NCBI GenBank assembly: GCA_905221605.1
Contig: CAJNDS010002232.1
Span: 414,113-478,112 of the forward strand
Length of the DNA: 64,000 bases
Source of the DNA: Symbiodinium natans
Lineage: Eukaryota; Sar; Dinophyceae; Suessiales; Symbiodiniaceae
Direction: 5' to 3'
Under the pieces are notes generated by a model, which saw only the letters and a list, made by a program, of their open reading frames with translations, had not been told where the DNA came from and ran no database searches. Every line of letters starts with the position of its first letter. Within the stretch, counting starts at the first letter, position 1. Position numbers and translations under genes: made by a program. This document shows, in pieces, positions 25,826 through 36,243 of the stretch.

Positions 25826-25891
<66 letters not shown>
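25818..25891 (+). repeat. poly-A run (~70 nt)
   Basis: AAAAAAATAAAAA followed by more than 60 A. It may be the tail of an unrecognised retroposed sequence lying to its left, but no source gene was identified. Confidence 0.85.
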
Positions 25892-25892
<1 letters not shown>

Positions 25893-26313
25893 AGACACAC
25901 ACAACGTAATCCCACACGAGATGTTTGAACCTTGGTTAAAAACCCTTGATTTGCTTGACTGGCCTTGCCGATGTGTTTGGGCAGCGGCATGAACCACTGA
26001 GTTCACATGCAGAAGAAGCCCTGAAACCCTTACCCTTAAACTGCTAAACCCTCAAACCCTTAACCGAAACCCTGAACTCCACTTCCCGGGGGCTGAAGCT
26101 TTAGGTTGATCCTAAACCCACACCCCAAACCTGGCAACCCCAAACCCTAAACCCAAACCCCACACCCCTAAACCCTAAACCCCAAACCCTAAACCCTAAA
26201 CCCCAGACCCTAAACCCTAAACCCTAAACCCCATGCTTGGCTCACTATGGCACTGGGGACTCGGCCGGCCCACCTGGAAGGGACAGCGTTGGCCTTTGGC
26301 GCTTCTGAGGGTC

Positions 26314-26506
26314 ACTTGGAGGCTCATGGGTACTCCTAGGTAGGGTTTAGGGTTTAGGGTTTCGGGTTTCGGGTTTAGGGTTTAGGGTTTAGGGTTTAGG
26401 GTTTAGGGTTTAGAGTTTAGGGTTTAGGGTTTAGGGTTTAGGGTTAGAAGAGACCTAAATGAGGTGATAGTAGCCCTACTTTTAACCCTACCCATGAACT
26501 TCCAAG
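26314..26506. mobile_element. family-1 element with a telomeric array inside it
   Basis: The left arm ACTTGGAGGCTCATGGGTAC and right arm CCCTACCCATGAACTTCCAA flank a TTTAGGG array (26340-26447) plus the family's GAGGTGATAG core. The array therefore sits between the two arms of one element. Confidence 0.75.
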
Positions 26507-27057
26507 CAAGGGCTTAGGGGTGATAGGGTTTTTTGGGTGGGCCAAGCTTGGATTTTCGAGTTTAGGGTTTAGGGTTTAGGGTATGTGGTTGAGGGGTGGT
26601 AGGGTTTAGGGTTTCGCGTTTAGGGTTTAGGGTTGAAGGTTTCAGTTTAAGGGTTACGGCTTTCGTGTTTAGGGCTTGGTGCCTCGGGGCTGGGGACTGA
26701 GGCTTCAGCACGTTGGATCACTCCCTCAGAAGCCGTTCCTAAACCCTCAAACCCTAAACCTGTCTGACGAAAACGCCCGGAATGAAACCTCCAAAAGGCG
26801 TTCATTCCTAAACCCACAGACGCCAACCCCAAACACGAAACCCCAAAGCCCAAGGCTCTCGCATACCTTGAAAACCAAGGCCTAAACCCTAGTTCGTTTG
26901 ATGTCCGCAAACCACAAACCCATAAACCCCCTAAAACCCCTAAAACCCCTAAACCCCCTAAACCCCCTAAACCCCCTAAACCCCCTAAACCCTAAACCCG
27001 AAATCCTAAACCCTAAACCCTAGACCCTGATAAGCGGGCCCGAATACCCCAAAGCAC

Positions 27058-27131
27058 TGATCCTCCTCCCTGGGCATGTGGCGCTTGCCCCATTGTTCCA
27101 TTGAGAACGGACGGCGCTCCCGAGGCAGGTC
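27058..27131 (-). CDS. exon candidate (acidic/basic peptide)
   Basis: Open segment encoding DLPRERRPFSMEQWGKRHMP then REEDQCFG, with acceptor CTGAG|GAC and donor GGG|GTATTC. Codon use is GC-rich as in the aconitase exons. No family was recognised. It lies between telomeric arrays and may belong to the same minus-strand gene as the exons at 28.7-31.1 kb. Confidence 0.4.
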
Positions 27132-27169
27132 CTCAGGGTTTAGCATTTAGGGTTTAGCGTTTAGGCTTT

Positions 27170-27378
27170 TGGGTTTAGGGTCTAGGGTCTAGGGTTTAGG
27201 GTTTAGGGTTTAGGGTTTGGGGTTTAGGGTTTAGGGTTTGGGGTTTGGGGTTTAGGGTTTAGGGTTTAGGCTTTAGGGTTTAGGCTTTAGGGTTTAGGGT
27301 TTAGGGTTAGGGTTTAGGGTTTTGGGTTTAGGGTTTAGGGTTTAGGGTTTAGGGTTTAGGGTTTAGGGTTTAGGGTTT
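27170..27378 (+). repeat. TTTAGGG array with TTTGGGG variants
   Basis: About 29 units, variants clustered in the middle. Confidence 0.93.
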
Positions 27379-27839
27379 CAGAGGGATGTGGGTTGACGGC
27401 CTTAAACCCGCAATGCCAACACCACACGTACATCATCACTTTAATTGGTCATGCATGTGCTCTGTTCATGATAAAAGTATCTTGCATTCTAGGGCAGTAC
27501 ATATGTCAGAAAGGGTGGCTTCCGCAAATAGGGTGCCTTGTTTGGGGTCCTTATTAAAAGGGAATCCTACTATTTGGGGGGTCCATTTTTAGGGGTCCCC
27601 TATTCTCGCGAGCCTAAACCATCCTAGACCCTAAACCCTAAACCCTAAACCCTAAACCCCAAACAGGTCCCCTATTCTCTTAATCCCCCATCTGCGGCAC
27701 GACCTTCCTACATCCAAGCTGCCTCGAGCATCAGCACTTCCGTCATGATTTGGAGCGCAGGGCTGGAACACGCCGTTGCCACCTCTCACTAGTTCAAACC
27801 CCAAACCCTAAACCCTAAACCCTAAACCCTAAACCTAAA

Positions 27840-28185
27840 CCCTAAACCAACGAGTAGGGGGGGCTGTGCCGGTCAATCGCTGAACCTTCCATGTGAGCGA
27901 CTGCTCAAACTGATGGGCGCAACATGAGAGGGTGGGTGTCGCTTTTCAAGTGTTCCCATCGCTTTAGAGGGTTTTAGTATCGCTTGATGTCCGCAGGTCC
28001 GCTTTGGGGACATGCAAGATTATAGCCCACCACATGGTTCATCAACTGTAGGGATTTTGGGCATTCTTGAGTGGCTGGGGGATGTGGGCTCTGGCTTTAG
28101 AGGTGTTGGGTTTGATCTTTGGATTTCGTGTGATTGGGCCAGTCTGCCCTGAGGTATCTGCACTTGAGCTGCATTCTGTACCCCT
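27840..28185. other. unique stretch, nothing recognised
   Basis: No repeat, exon or RNA gene that I can support. Confidence 0.4.
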
Positions 28186-28239
28186 AAACCCTAAACCCTA
28201 AACCCTAAACCCTAAACCCAAACCCTAAACCCTAAACCC

Positions 28240-28640
28240 CAACATCAGTGTGCGCAGGAGGTGTGCATCGGATTGATCATATTCAATTCACTGCTCAGCC
28301 TCGGTGAGGCAGGACTCTCTCTGCCCAGTGAACCCAACTCACCCTCTTGGAGCCGTATCTCACTTGGCTGCCCTCAGGAGGGTAGCTATAAATTAAACTT
28401 TTAGCTGCCTTAATAAGAAACCCAATAAACCCAAAAAAGGTAAGGATCTAAAGTTACGGTGAAGTACCACAAAGCTCAGGAGCGAGCCCGAATACTGCCG
28501 GACTCAGTGAGGATTCTGGATGCCGCATACTGTGAGAGAAGTTAGGGCCAAGGCTGGGAGGGGAGATAACTGTAGGTTTTGCATCCGGTCCCTCACCCTA
28601 ACCCCCCTAGCCATGAGCTCTTAACCATGAACCCTGAACC
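28240..28640. other. unique stretch, nothing recognised
   Basis: Includes a run resembling a structured RNA (AAAGGTAAGGATCTAAAGTT, near 28434-28460), but no known RNA was identified. Confidence 0.35.
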
Positions 28641-28731
28641 CAAACCCTAAACTCTAAACCCAAACCCTAAGCCCTACACCCTAAACCCTAAACCCTAAAC
28701 CCCCCCCTAACAACCGGAAGCTGCCCGCATC

Positions 28732-28785
28732 TGCCCGCTCCCTCCTCGCGGGGACTTCGCCGGCGAAGGCGGACGCAAGCGCTCC
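28732..28785 (-). CDS. exon candidate (GALASAFAGEVPARRERADA)
   Basis: Acceptor TTGTTGTTGCAG|GGA is the best pyrimidine-rich 3' splice site in this part. The donor is taken as GGGCA|GCTTCC. No family was recognised. Confidence 0.4.
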
Positions 28786-28800
28786 CTGCAACAACAAACT

Positions 28801-28976
28801 GGGGTTTAGGGTTTAGGGTTTGAGGTTAGGGTTTAGGGTTTAGGGTTTAGGGTTTAGGGTTTAGGGTTTAGGGTTTAGGGTTTAGGGTTTAGGGTTTAGG
28901 GTTTAGGGTTTAGGGTTTAGGGTTTAGGGTTTAGGGTTTAGGGTTTAGGGTTTAGGGTTTAGGGTTTAGGGTGTAG
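28801..28976 (+). repeat. TTTAGGG array
   Basis: About 24 nearly perfect heptamers, 16 bp from the preceding exon candidate. Confidence 0.95.
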
Positions 28977-29106
28977 GATTTCGCTTTCAGGCTTGTAAGG
29001 CTGAGGCCTGAACCACAACACCCGAAACCTCAAGCTCCCAAAAACCTCAAACCATTTCCAAACGAAAATCCGAGCTTTTGGCCAGTGCCAAGGGGGCGGT
29101 TAACGC

Positions 29107-29201
<95 letters not shown>

Positions 29202-29206
29202 ACCTT
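29107..29206 (-). repeat. (CAACCCT)n variant telomeric array
   Basis: Fourteen uniform copies of the CCCTCAA variant (TTGAGGG on the other strand), followed by ordinary CCCTAAA units to 29345. Confidence 0.95.
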
Positions 29207-29375
29207 CAACTCCAAACCATAAACCCTAAACCCTACACCCTGAACCCTAAACCCTAAACCCCAAAACCCTAAACCCTACACCCTAAACCCTAAACCCCAA
29301 AACCCTGAACCCTAAACCCTAAACCCAAAAACCCTAAACCCTGAAGCCAGGCCCTGAGCCCACAAACACTCTCAA

Positions 29376-29423
29376 CTCTCCGCTCTGCCGCTCGGAAGGG
29401 GGGCGCCTCGGACTGGTCATGTC
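29376..29423 (-). CDS. exon candidate (DMTSPRRPPSERQSGE)
   Basis: Acceptor ACCTGCAG|GAC. A Ser/Pro/Arg-rich, unstructured-looking peptide. It may follow the exon at 30074, whose end also reads CAG|GAC. Low confidence. Confidence 0.3.
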
Positions 29424-29432
29424 CTGCAGGTT

Positions 29433-29556
29433 AGGTGTTTAGGTGTTTAGGGTTTAGGGTTTAGGGTTTAGGGTTTAGGGTTTAGGGTTTAGGGTTTAGG
29501 GTTTAGGGTTTAGGGTTTAGGGTTTAGGGTTTAGGGTTTAGGGTTTAGGGTTTAGG
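29433..29556 (+). repeat. TTTAGGG array
   Basis: Seventeen heptamers immediately beside an exon candidate. Confidence 0.94.
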
Positions 29557-30027
29557 GCGTCGGGCTTACAATAGGGCTTAGGGCTTGTGGCTTAGGGCTT
29601 AGGGCTTGGGGTCTAGGGCTTAGGGCTTAGGGTTTAGGGTTTAGGGTTTAGAGTTTGAGGGTTTAGGGTTTGGGGTTTAGGGTTGCGCTTTTGGGTTTCC
29701 AATTGTGGGCCAAGCGTGTTTGGACTGATCTCGGCTTTCAGCTCTCAGCGTAGGATTGGGGGGCTTACTCAACCGCCCTGGACCCTAAACCCCCTTAAAT
29801 GGAGACCCCTTATATACCCCATAGATACCCTCTAGAACCCAAGGCCCCATACGTCAACCCTTAAAAGAAGGGACCAGATTCAGGAACCCAAAACCCTAAC
29901 CCCTAAAACCCAAACCTTAAATCTCCCAAACCCTACACCCTACACCCTAAAGCCTAAACCCTACACCCTAAACCCTAAACCCTAAACCCTAAACCCTAAA
30001 CCCTAAACCCCCACCAAATTCACTCAT

Positions 30028-30074
30028 CATGGCGAGTCCTGGCACTCGCTGAGAAGGCGCTGGTAGCGCGAAAC
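30028..30074 (-). CDS. exon candidate, coiled-coil gene (VSRYQRLLSECQDS)
   Basis: Acceptor GGGGAG|GTT, phase 0, continuing the heptad-like character of the exon at 30641. The donor is not resolved. A family-1 element end (30126-30161) lies about 50 bp upstream in the preceding intron. Confidence 0.45.
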
Positions 30075-30125
30075 CTCCCCGCAAGATGCTCCGTGGGCCC
30101 AAAAGGCTCTAGCCACTCAAACCCT

Positions 30126-30161
30126 ACTTGGAGGTTCATGGGTACTTGTAAGTCGGGCTAC
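30126..30161. mobile_element. family-1 element end
   Basis: ACTTGGAGGTTCATGGGTAC then TTGTAAGTCGGGC, a single arm without a clear partner. Confidence 0.6.
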
Positions 30162-30479
30162 GTCTTGAACCACCCACAAAGGTGTTCAGGGTCTAGGGCT
30201 TAGGCTTGGACCCTGCCCTACATTGTCAACAATCCATAGGCCCGAAACCCCTCAGCCGCCGGAAAGCATGAAAAAGAAGCCGTCAACCTCTGAAAACAGC
30301 CCTCAAAGAGGCACAGGAACGCTAAAACCCTAGGACCCCTGAACTTGCCCTAAACCCTCAACCCCCATAAACCCCAAACCCTACGCTCCATAAACCCTAA
30401 ACGCCCTACACCCTAAACCCCTAGACCCCTAAGCCACAAACCCTACAACCCGAAACCCTAAAACCCTCAACCCTTCAAA

Positions 30480-30577
30480 CCCTAAACCCTAAACCCTAAA
30501 CCCTAAACCCTAAACCCTAAACCCTAAACCCTAAACCCTAAACCCTAAACCCTAAACCCTAAACCCTAAACCCTAAA
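30480..30577 (-). repeat. CCCTAAA array
   Basis: Fourteen perfect heptamers beginning 9 nt after the donor of the coiled-coil exon (30586). Confidence 0.95.
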
Positions 30578-30585
30578 CAAACCAC

Positions 30586-30641
30586 CTCAGAGCGCAAGCG
30601 CGCCGACTCGCGCTGCAGCTCTTCACGGAGCGGATCGCTGC
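30586..30641 (-). CDS. coiled-coil exon (SDPLREELQRESARLRSE)
   Basis: 56 nt, acceptor ATCCAG|GC, donor TCTGAG|GTGG. The peptide is a clear amphipathic helix with charged heptads. Its first split codon is completed by the exon ending at 31043. Telomeric arrays flank it on both sides within 10 nt. Function unknown. Confidence 0.6.
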
Positions 30642-30649
30642 CTGGATTG

Positions 30650-30870
30650 GGGTTTAGGGTTTAGGGTTTAGGGTTTGGGGTTTGGCGTTTAGCGTTTAGG
30701 GTTTAGGGTTTAGGGTTTAGGGTTGAGGGGTTGAAGGGTTGAGGGGCTGAAGGGTTTAGGCTTTAATTTAGGGGCTGAAGGGTTTAGGGTTTAGGGTTTA
30801 GGGTTTAGGGTTTAGGGTTTAGGGTTTAGGGTTTAGGGTTTAGGGTTTAGGGTTTAGGGTTTAGGGGTTG
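30650..30870 (+). repeat. TTTAGGG array with a TTGAAGGG interlude
   Basis: Telomeric units interrupted by GGTTGAAGGGTTGAGGGGC-type variants. Confidence 0.9.
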
Positions 30871-31042
30871 AAGAGTTGAAGGGTTGAAGGCTTGAAGGGT
30901 TGAGGGTTTATGGCTCGCTCCATCTCTGGGTTTCGGGGCTGAGGGTTTTGAACCCTGCCCTAAACCCTAAACCCTAAACCCTAAACCCTAAACCCTCAAC
31001 CCTAAACCCTAAACCCTAAACTCCACCGAAGTGAGAACACGC

Positions 31043-31097
31043 CGCAGATGCCTGTGGGCTGCAGCTCGTGAGGCTCATCCGAGATGTTGAGCTCGGC
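31043..31097 (-). CDS. exon candidate (AELNISDEPHELQPTGIC)
   Basis: 55 nt, acceptor AGCCAG|GCC, donor CTGCG|GCGTGT. The phase (+1) matches the following exon at 30641. No family was recognised. It could be a downstream part of the membrane-protein gene at 32.3-34.25 kb or a separate gene. Confidence 0.5.
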
Positions 31098-31132
31098 CTG
31101 GCTTGCGCGATAAGGGTCTTTAAGGGAACCTG

Positions 31133-31237
31133 GGGTTTAGGGTTTAGGGTTTAGGGTTTAGGGTTTAGGGTTTAGGGTTTAGGGTTTAGGGTTTAGGGTT
31201 TAGGGTTTAGGGTTTAGGGTTTAGGGTTTACGGTTTA
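31133..31237 (+). repeat. TTTAGGG array
   Basis: Fifteen heptamers. Confidence 0.94.
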
Positions 31238-31392
31238 GGGGGTTCCTCCCGCCGCCGCACCATAAGTGCCCAAAACGTTCTTTGTGTTGGTAGGTTGTCA
31301 TCAAAAAGGCCCTGAAAAGGAGCCTAAAAAGAGTTGTGCCCGTAAACCCTAAACCCTAAACCCTAAACCCTAAACCCTAAACCCTAAACCCG

Positions 31393-32310
31393 GCTCACAG
31401 GCTGTGGCTCCACAACACCTTCCTTCGCACTGGGGCCTGCCCTTGCTTGTTCCACTCGCATCCCACAAACCCAAACCCGGTCACACAATCCTCCAGATCC
31501 AGGGATCTTTGTGAGTTTGCAGGGACTCGGGGTCCAGAAAATCAGCACTTTTGCAGCTTTGGGCTTGGATTTCGGAAACATGTCACATGCCCGCGACACC
31601 CCTGACCACGGCATGCGCCAGCACACGGCGCGCTTGCGTACACGGCAGCAAACTGCAGCCTGCCTATGGTGCTACCTGTGTGATCAGTAGGCACGCTCGG
31701 CACTGAAACTGGTTGCAGACACCTACTGCTCTTGAATGAGCCCATGCCGCATGCAGGCAACTTAATCTGGCTCGTCTTTACATGCCTCTACACATCTGCA
31801 CGCTCGAGCAAAAGGAGGCGTGAAGCCGAAGTTAACAATCGAACAGCCTGGCAGGCATCCTTGCTTCCTTGCATTTCATCAACTTGATGGCTACGCTTTG
31901 GAAAGCAGCACACCTGCTGTCAGTCTTCAAAAGTCCAACGGCTACGGTCGCACGAAAGAGATCTGCAGCTTGCAAAAGCTTATGGCTGGCTTGCCAGATC
32001 CTGTTTTGAACATGCGGGACACCTTGCTTGCCGCCACCCAGACGCCTGGGAAGATCCAAAAGTCGATCCCTTTCAGGGTTCCTAAAAAATGACCCACTAG
32101 TAGTATTGAGGGTACTACTTAGGGGGCTCTACTTCTTGGATCCTCCCAGAAAATCTGGGCAGATGAGGCCCGGATGGCCCTAGCAATGCAAGACCAAAAG
32201 GTGCGGCAAGACTTTGTTGCCACAAAGGCGCACGGCCAAGGGCGGGTTCTCCGAGGCAACCTCTACACGATTGCTGTTGCGGTCGACAACTCACCAGCAT
32301 GGCCACAAGC
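31393..32310. other. unique ~0.9-kb stretch, no gene recognised
   Basis: Non-repetitive, about 55% GC, with short open frames on both strands but no family or convincing splice structure. A block at 32098-32150 (GGGTACTACTTAGGGGGCTC and TTGGATCCTCCCA) recurs in diverged form at 48715-48770. Confidence 0.45.
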
Positions 32311-32319
32311 ACATTGGCT

Positions 32320-33026
32320 TTAAGACGCGTGCTTGGTGTTTGTGAAGGCTTGTTGGAGAATCCAGTAGATCATACCGATCGCGTAGGTCCCTAAGGGAGC
32401 CGCATAGTATGTGGCAAACTGCCAAGTAAAAGGCACTCCGAGAAATGTAAGCTGCCGTGGATGCAACCGCTCGTAGTCCAAGAACTCATTGACCAAGTGC
32501 CTCGCGTTCTCATCACGCGTCCTCCCGTGTGTCAAGAACACCCTGCGACCGATAGGTGATCTGAAAGGCGACACTGGCGAATCGGCGCCGCTTGGGTCAG
32601 GCGATTCTATCTCCTCGAGGCCGGACAACAACTCCACGTTGACAGTATTGCCCAGGTATACGAAGAGCACGATCATCGTGCCGAGGAATATACCAAAGGC
32701 TGCTGCATAGCACATTATCTCAAAGTCGTTCCCCGTATCTAACAAGACTGCCAGGCAGGTCAGCACCACCATCACAGCTTCTGCGACCCCACAGAGGCCG
32801 AGAATCAAGACCCGTTTGGAAACGGAGCGCTTGATGTCTGAGAAGATTAGCGCCCGAGTCTCAAACCACCAGCCGAGAGTCAAATCTGGCTTCAGCTCGT
32901 CCGGAAAGGCGTGTGCTCCAATGTACTTCAAGCGTTGCTTGTGGACGATCCTGGCACGGATTCGATGTAGCCTGTGCCTTAGATGAGACTCCGGGACCCC
33001 GAAGCCTTGAGCTCTTACTTCTGTGC
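32320..33026 (-). CDS. multi-pass membrane protein, last exon
   Basis: Exon C of the gene running 34254 to 32320. The acceptor is GGTGCAG|GC. About 235 codons end at a TAA at 32320-32322. Three hydrophobic segments: VLILGLCGVAEAVMVVLTCL, AAAFGIFLGTMIVLFVYLG and YYAAPLGTYAIGMIYWIL, plus the aromatic motif LGWWFETRALIF near the start. No family was recognised. Confidence 0.65.
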
Positions 33027-33099
33027 CTGCACCCGCGTGAGTTTAGAGCCTTTTTGGGGGGTTTTTTGTGGGCTTGGGTTTTTGGGGGTTAGGGCTCTC

Positions 33100-33839
33100 C
33101 CTGAGCCAAGTGCAAGATGATGGCCTGAAACTTCGGGCTGTCGTGGTCATGAAGATGCAGGAGGTTTCTCAGCTCACGCAAGGAGTTCGCTGCAGCATGA
33201 AGTTGGTAGCACCCAATGAAGATAAAGATGAAGGAGCCGCAGTAGAAGAACGTCGAGTCCCAAAGCGCAATGATGCTCCCCAGCGTGGTCTTGGTTCTCA
33301 GGCACTCTGACCCTTTTTGTAGCAGAGCTCCGGCCTCTGCCCAAGGGTTGCGGGTGGAGCCAGGATGCTGGAGCGTAGTGTTGCTATGCAAGAAGACCTG
33401 CACCAAGTCTGGCAGCATCAGGAACACCAGGCTCCCGCGTGTTATGGGAGCTGACCGCAATGAGGAGTCGCTAAACCAGAGGAAGGCCCCCAGAAGGGCG
33501 CTCAGTGGCACCATGACGCAAGGAAGGACCTTGCACAGCCTCCTGCGGGTCGTTGCGTCTGCCGAGAGCAGAACCTTCTTGTGGAACAAGAACAACAAGA
33601 AAGGATCGGAGTGGTCCCGAAAAGTCTTGTACTGCTCGCTGCTCACCGTCACGGTATTTGCCTCACCGCCCTCACCCTGGGGAAGGTGGATGTAGTCACC
33701 GCACCTCCCGTAGACCAGCACCCCAACATTGGGCTGCCGGCCACGGCGCAGCTTCTTCTCGTCAACCATCAGAGTCCTCCGAGCTTCTTCTCCTTCTTCC
33801 CAAGGTTGCTCCTCGTCCTCACTATACTCCCCTAAGAAC
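33100..33839 (-). CDS. multi-pass membrane protein, middle exon
   Basis: Exon B: an acidic linker (EYSEDEEQPWEEGEE), a basic stretch (EKKLRRGRQ), then three hydrophobic segments around LPCVMVPLSALLGAFLWF, GSLVFLMLPDLVQVFL and FFYCGSFIFIFIGCYQL. The acceptor is ATTAAG|G. The donor is not certain: CAGG|GAGAGC (a GA donor) keeps the frame with exon C across a ~73-bp intron. Confidence 0.65.
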
Positions 33840-33915
33840 CTTAATTAAAAATATGTTTTTAAATATCCTCTTGGGTTTTATATAAACAAAAATACAAAAA
33901 ATTATTCCCAAGGGC

Positions 33916-34254
33916 GATATAGCCTCAGGCTCCTCAGGCTCAGAGGGCTCGGAGTCGCCGTCGCCGACGTCGTCATCGAGAAAGAAGTGCAGGAAGATCG
34001 GGCTCTTCACTTGATTCCCCAGATTCCTTTGAGCTGGGCTTTGAGATGGGCTGCGCGTGCTGCGCCCTTCGGGCTCCTGGCAGCGGATGGTCAAGGTGAG
34101 GTAAGGCTGAACCGTCTCGCAGACGGAGACTGCGCGGCGAAGAGCCTTGCCAAGCTCGGCACAGCTCTCCCACCACTGCCTCACGCGCGGCAGGTAGACC
34201 CGGTCTAAGGCCCGCGAGGTCACCATGACCCGCCAGGACACGAAGGGGCCCAGC
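33916..34254 (-). CDS. multi-pass membrane protein, upstream exon (5' incomplete)
   Basis: Exon A encodes a soluble region (RALDRVYLPRVRQWWESCAE ... LTLTIRCQ) ending in an acidic DDDVGDGDSEPSEPEEPE stretch. The acceptor AGTAAG|G lies at the very end of an inverted-repeat element. The donor ATATC|GCCCTT is GC type and joins exon B in phase over a 76-bp AT-rich intron. The start codon lies further upstream and was not found. Together exons A-C give about 595 residues with six or so membrane segments. Confidence 0.6.
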
Positions 34255-34350
34255 CTTACTGTTTGGTTACTAGGGAGTTTGGGGAATGAGGCACCCTGTT
34301 AGAATCCCTGAAAGGCGCTATGCCTCAATTCCCGGCTACCTACTCGAATC
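34255..34350. mobile_element. inverted-repeat element, family 2, abutting a splice acceptor
   Basis: TACTGTTTGGTTACTAGGGA ... GGGGAATGAGGCACC ... TGCCTCAATTCCC; the same layout as 16574-16679. Its end coincides with the 3' splice site of exon A of the membrane-protein gene. Confidence 0.7.
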
Positions 34351-34462
34351 CCTTAAAGGGTATACATTTAGGGCCCTAGACTTCCCCTCCTTCCCTGCTA
34401 CCCTACTCGAATCCCTTAAAGGGTATTAAACTTTGGCCCCTTTTTTCCCCCTCCTTCCCTCC

Positions 34463-34515
34463 TTACCCTAAACCCTAAACCCTAAACCCTAAACCCTAAA
34501 CCCTAAACCCTCAAC
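34463..34515 (-). repeat. CCCTAAA array at the left border of the LINE-like element
   Basis: Seven heptamers, the last CCCTCAA, directly followed by the sequence leading into the retroelement. Confidence 0.92.
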
Positions 34516-35063
34516 CCAGGCGTTCTGGCTTAAGGTGTTGTGTAGTTTCTCTTCTGAGTCCACACGCCATTTGCCTGGAAACCCTAGTGCGGCTGTTTAA
34601 ATTGCCCACGACTTTCACTGGCCTGCACTGTACCAATTCTGGAGGTGCACGCTTAAGAGCCACTCCCTAGAGGAGTCTGGTTACTGCGCATACCCGTAGT
34701 TGCGCACGGGACGGAATTGCGCCTTTTAGTGCAGAGTGGCGCCTGCTGCAATAGCTGTTCGCTTTGGACCTATTGCCAATCCCCTTTTTATGTTTCTTGG
34801 ACGGCTGGTGGCCTTTCTGGGACTTTTTCTGTGGGTGGCTATCGAGCACTCTGGGAACGACGGCTCGTTCCGAGCCGGCCTGGCACCGCCGGCGTCGGAG
34901 ACAGAGGTGTGTGGCGAGAACACAGCTTCGGACTCTGGACAAGCCAGCGAGGCTCAGCACGGCCGAGATCCTCAGGGCCTGCAAACTTCTGCAGGGCCAT
35001 CATTCTCAGTCTGCTTTACCCAGCCGCGCTCTTCACTGGGCGGGACTACAACGAACGGGTACA

Positions 35064-36158
35064 ATGGCAAGCCATTCATGGTGCAATCAGTGCTTTACCA
35101 ATCGGTCGGCAAAGGCAGCTTTCTGCTCGGTGTGTGGGGGGTCGTTGCAAGCTTACACGGCACCGTGGACCTCACCGAGACGAAGAGCTGCACCATCGCC
35201 CAGGTCACCGAGGAGACGCGGGCAAGCCGAGAACACTACCTTGCAGACCCCGGCAATGAAGGGAACGCAGGGCAAAGATCGTGGCGGCAAAGGACGAGAC
35301 AAAGGGGGCAAAGGGGCTGCGAAGCAAGCACCTCTTGGGCCACCGCCGGGAGAATGGGTGGCGCCTTCAATTCGACAGGTGCCACCGCCACCAACACCGC
35401 CACAAGCACTGGCCTCTGCAAAGGCTACTGGATCGGCGACATCGACCTCAGCGCCTTCGCAGGAAAAGCAGGCACTCCAGCAGTTGGTACAAGCCATGGA
35501 GCAGACCAAGGACAAGTTGCCAGAGGCGCTCAAGGCGCTACTGGAGACGCACCAGCTGCAAGAGTCCGAGGAGGAGGCCAAGTTCCTCCACAAGGCCGTC
35601 TCGGCCCAGCAGAAAGCTCGCAAGGAGCTCTCCAAGGTGCGAACGGCGAGGGCAACCTATTTGGCCGGATGGAGCACCTATCTGGGCCAGATTCAGGAAA
35701 TGCTACAGAAGCAGATCGAAGATCAACAGAAGGTGCTGGGCGAGCTGGACGAGGGCGAACTGCAATGGGCGGCCGCCTTGGCAGAAGCGTCGTCCTCCCT
35801 GCAAAACAAGGTCGGGGGAAGCACCGAGCTGGCTGGAATGGAAGGCATCGACGCGGAGGCCTTCGAAGATGCGGTTGCAGTGGCACAAGACGAAAAAGTC
35901 GACAACCAATTGCAGCTGGAACAAGCCCTGAGACTACAGCGGGCGCAGCATCAAGCCTCCGCGCGCTCTCTCCTGGATGCAGTGGCGGCGGCACGTGTGA
36001 AGGCAGCAACGGAAGCAGAAACCGCGGAGCGGGATCGAGAAAGAACCCCTCGACGCAAGGCGGCAACCGCAACGGACCAGGCAATGGAAGTGGTGAACAT
36101 CGACGACGAGGACAGCAAGGCAGATGGGCAGAAGAAGCCGCCCCCTGGCAAGGCCTGA
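35064..36158 (+). CDS. LINE ORF1: zinc-ribbon and coiled-coil protein
   Basis: 364 residues from the ATG at 35064 (MASHSWCNQCF). The frame is open further upstream from 34764, but that part has no domain features and is likely leader. Residues 7-24 hold a C-x2-C-x10-C-x2-C zinc ribbon (WCNQCFTNRSAKAAFCSVCG). A Gly/Lys-rich basic stretch and a Pro/Ala linker follow. A long Gln/Glu/Ala-rich coiled coil runs from about residue 135 to 320, and a Lys/Arg- and acidic-rich tail ends the protein. LINE ORF1 proteins bind element RNA and form trimers through such coiled coils; that role is inferred from position and composition. The stop lies 86 bp before the open region of ORF2. Confidence 0.75.
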   Translation: MASHSWCNQCFTNRSAKAAFCSVCGGSLQAYTAPWTSPRRRAAPSPRSPRRRGQAENTTLQTPAMKGTQGKDRGGKGRDKGGKGAAKQAPLGPPPGEWVAPSIRQVPPPPTPPQALASAKATGSATSTSAPSQEKQALQQLVQAMEQTKDKLPEALKALLETHQLQESEEEAKFLHKAVSAQQKARKELSKVRTARATYLAGWSTYLGQIQEMLQKQIEDQQKVLGELDEGELQWAAALAEASSSLQNKVGGSTELAGMEGIDAEAFEDAVAVAQDEKVDNQLQLEQALRLQRAQHQASARSLLDAVAAARVKAATEAETAERDRERTPRRKAATATDQAMEVVNIDDEDSKADGQKKPPPGKA

Positions 36159-36243
36159 GGCTAGCACCGCCACAGTGGGCGCCTACCCTCGGGCTGCTTC
36201 ACTCAGTCACAAATGAAAGTGACTGCATCCAGCGCACGCCACG

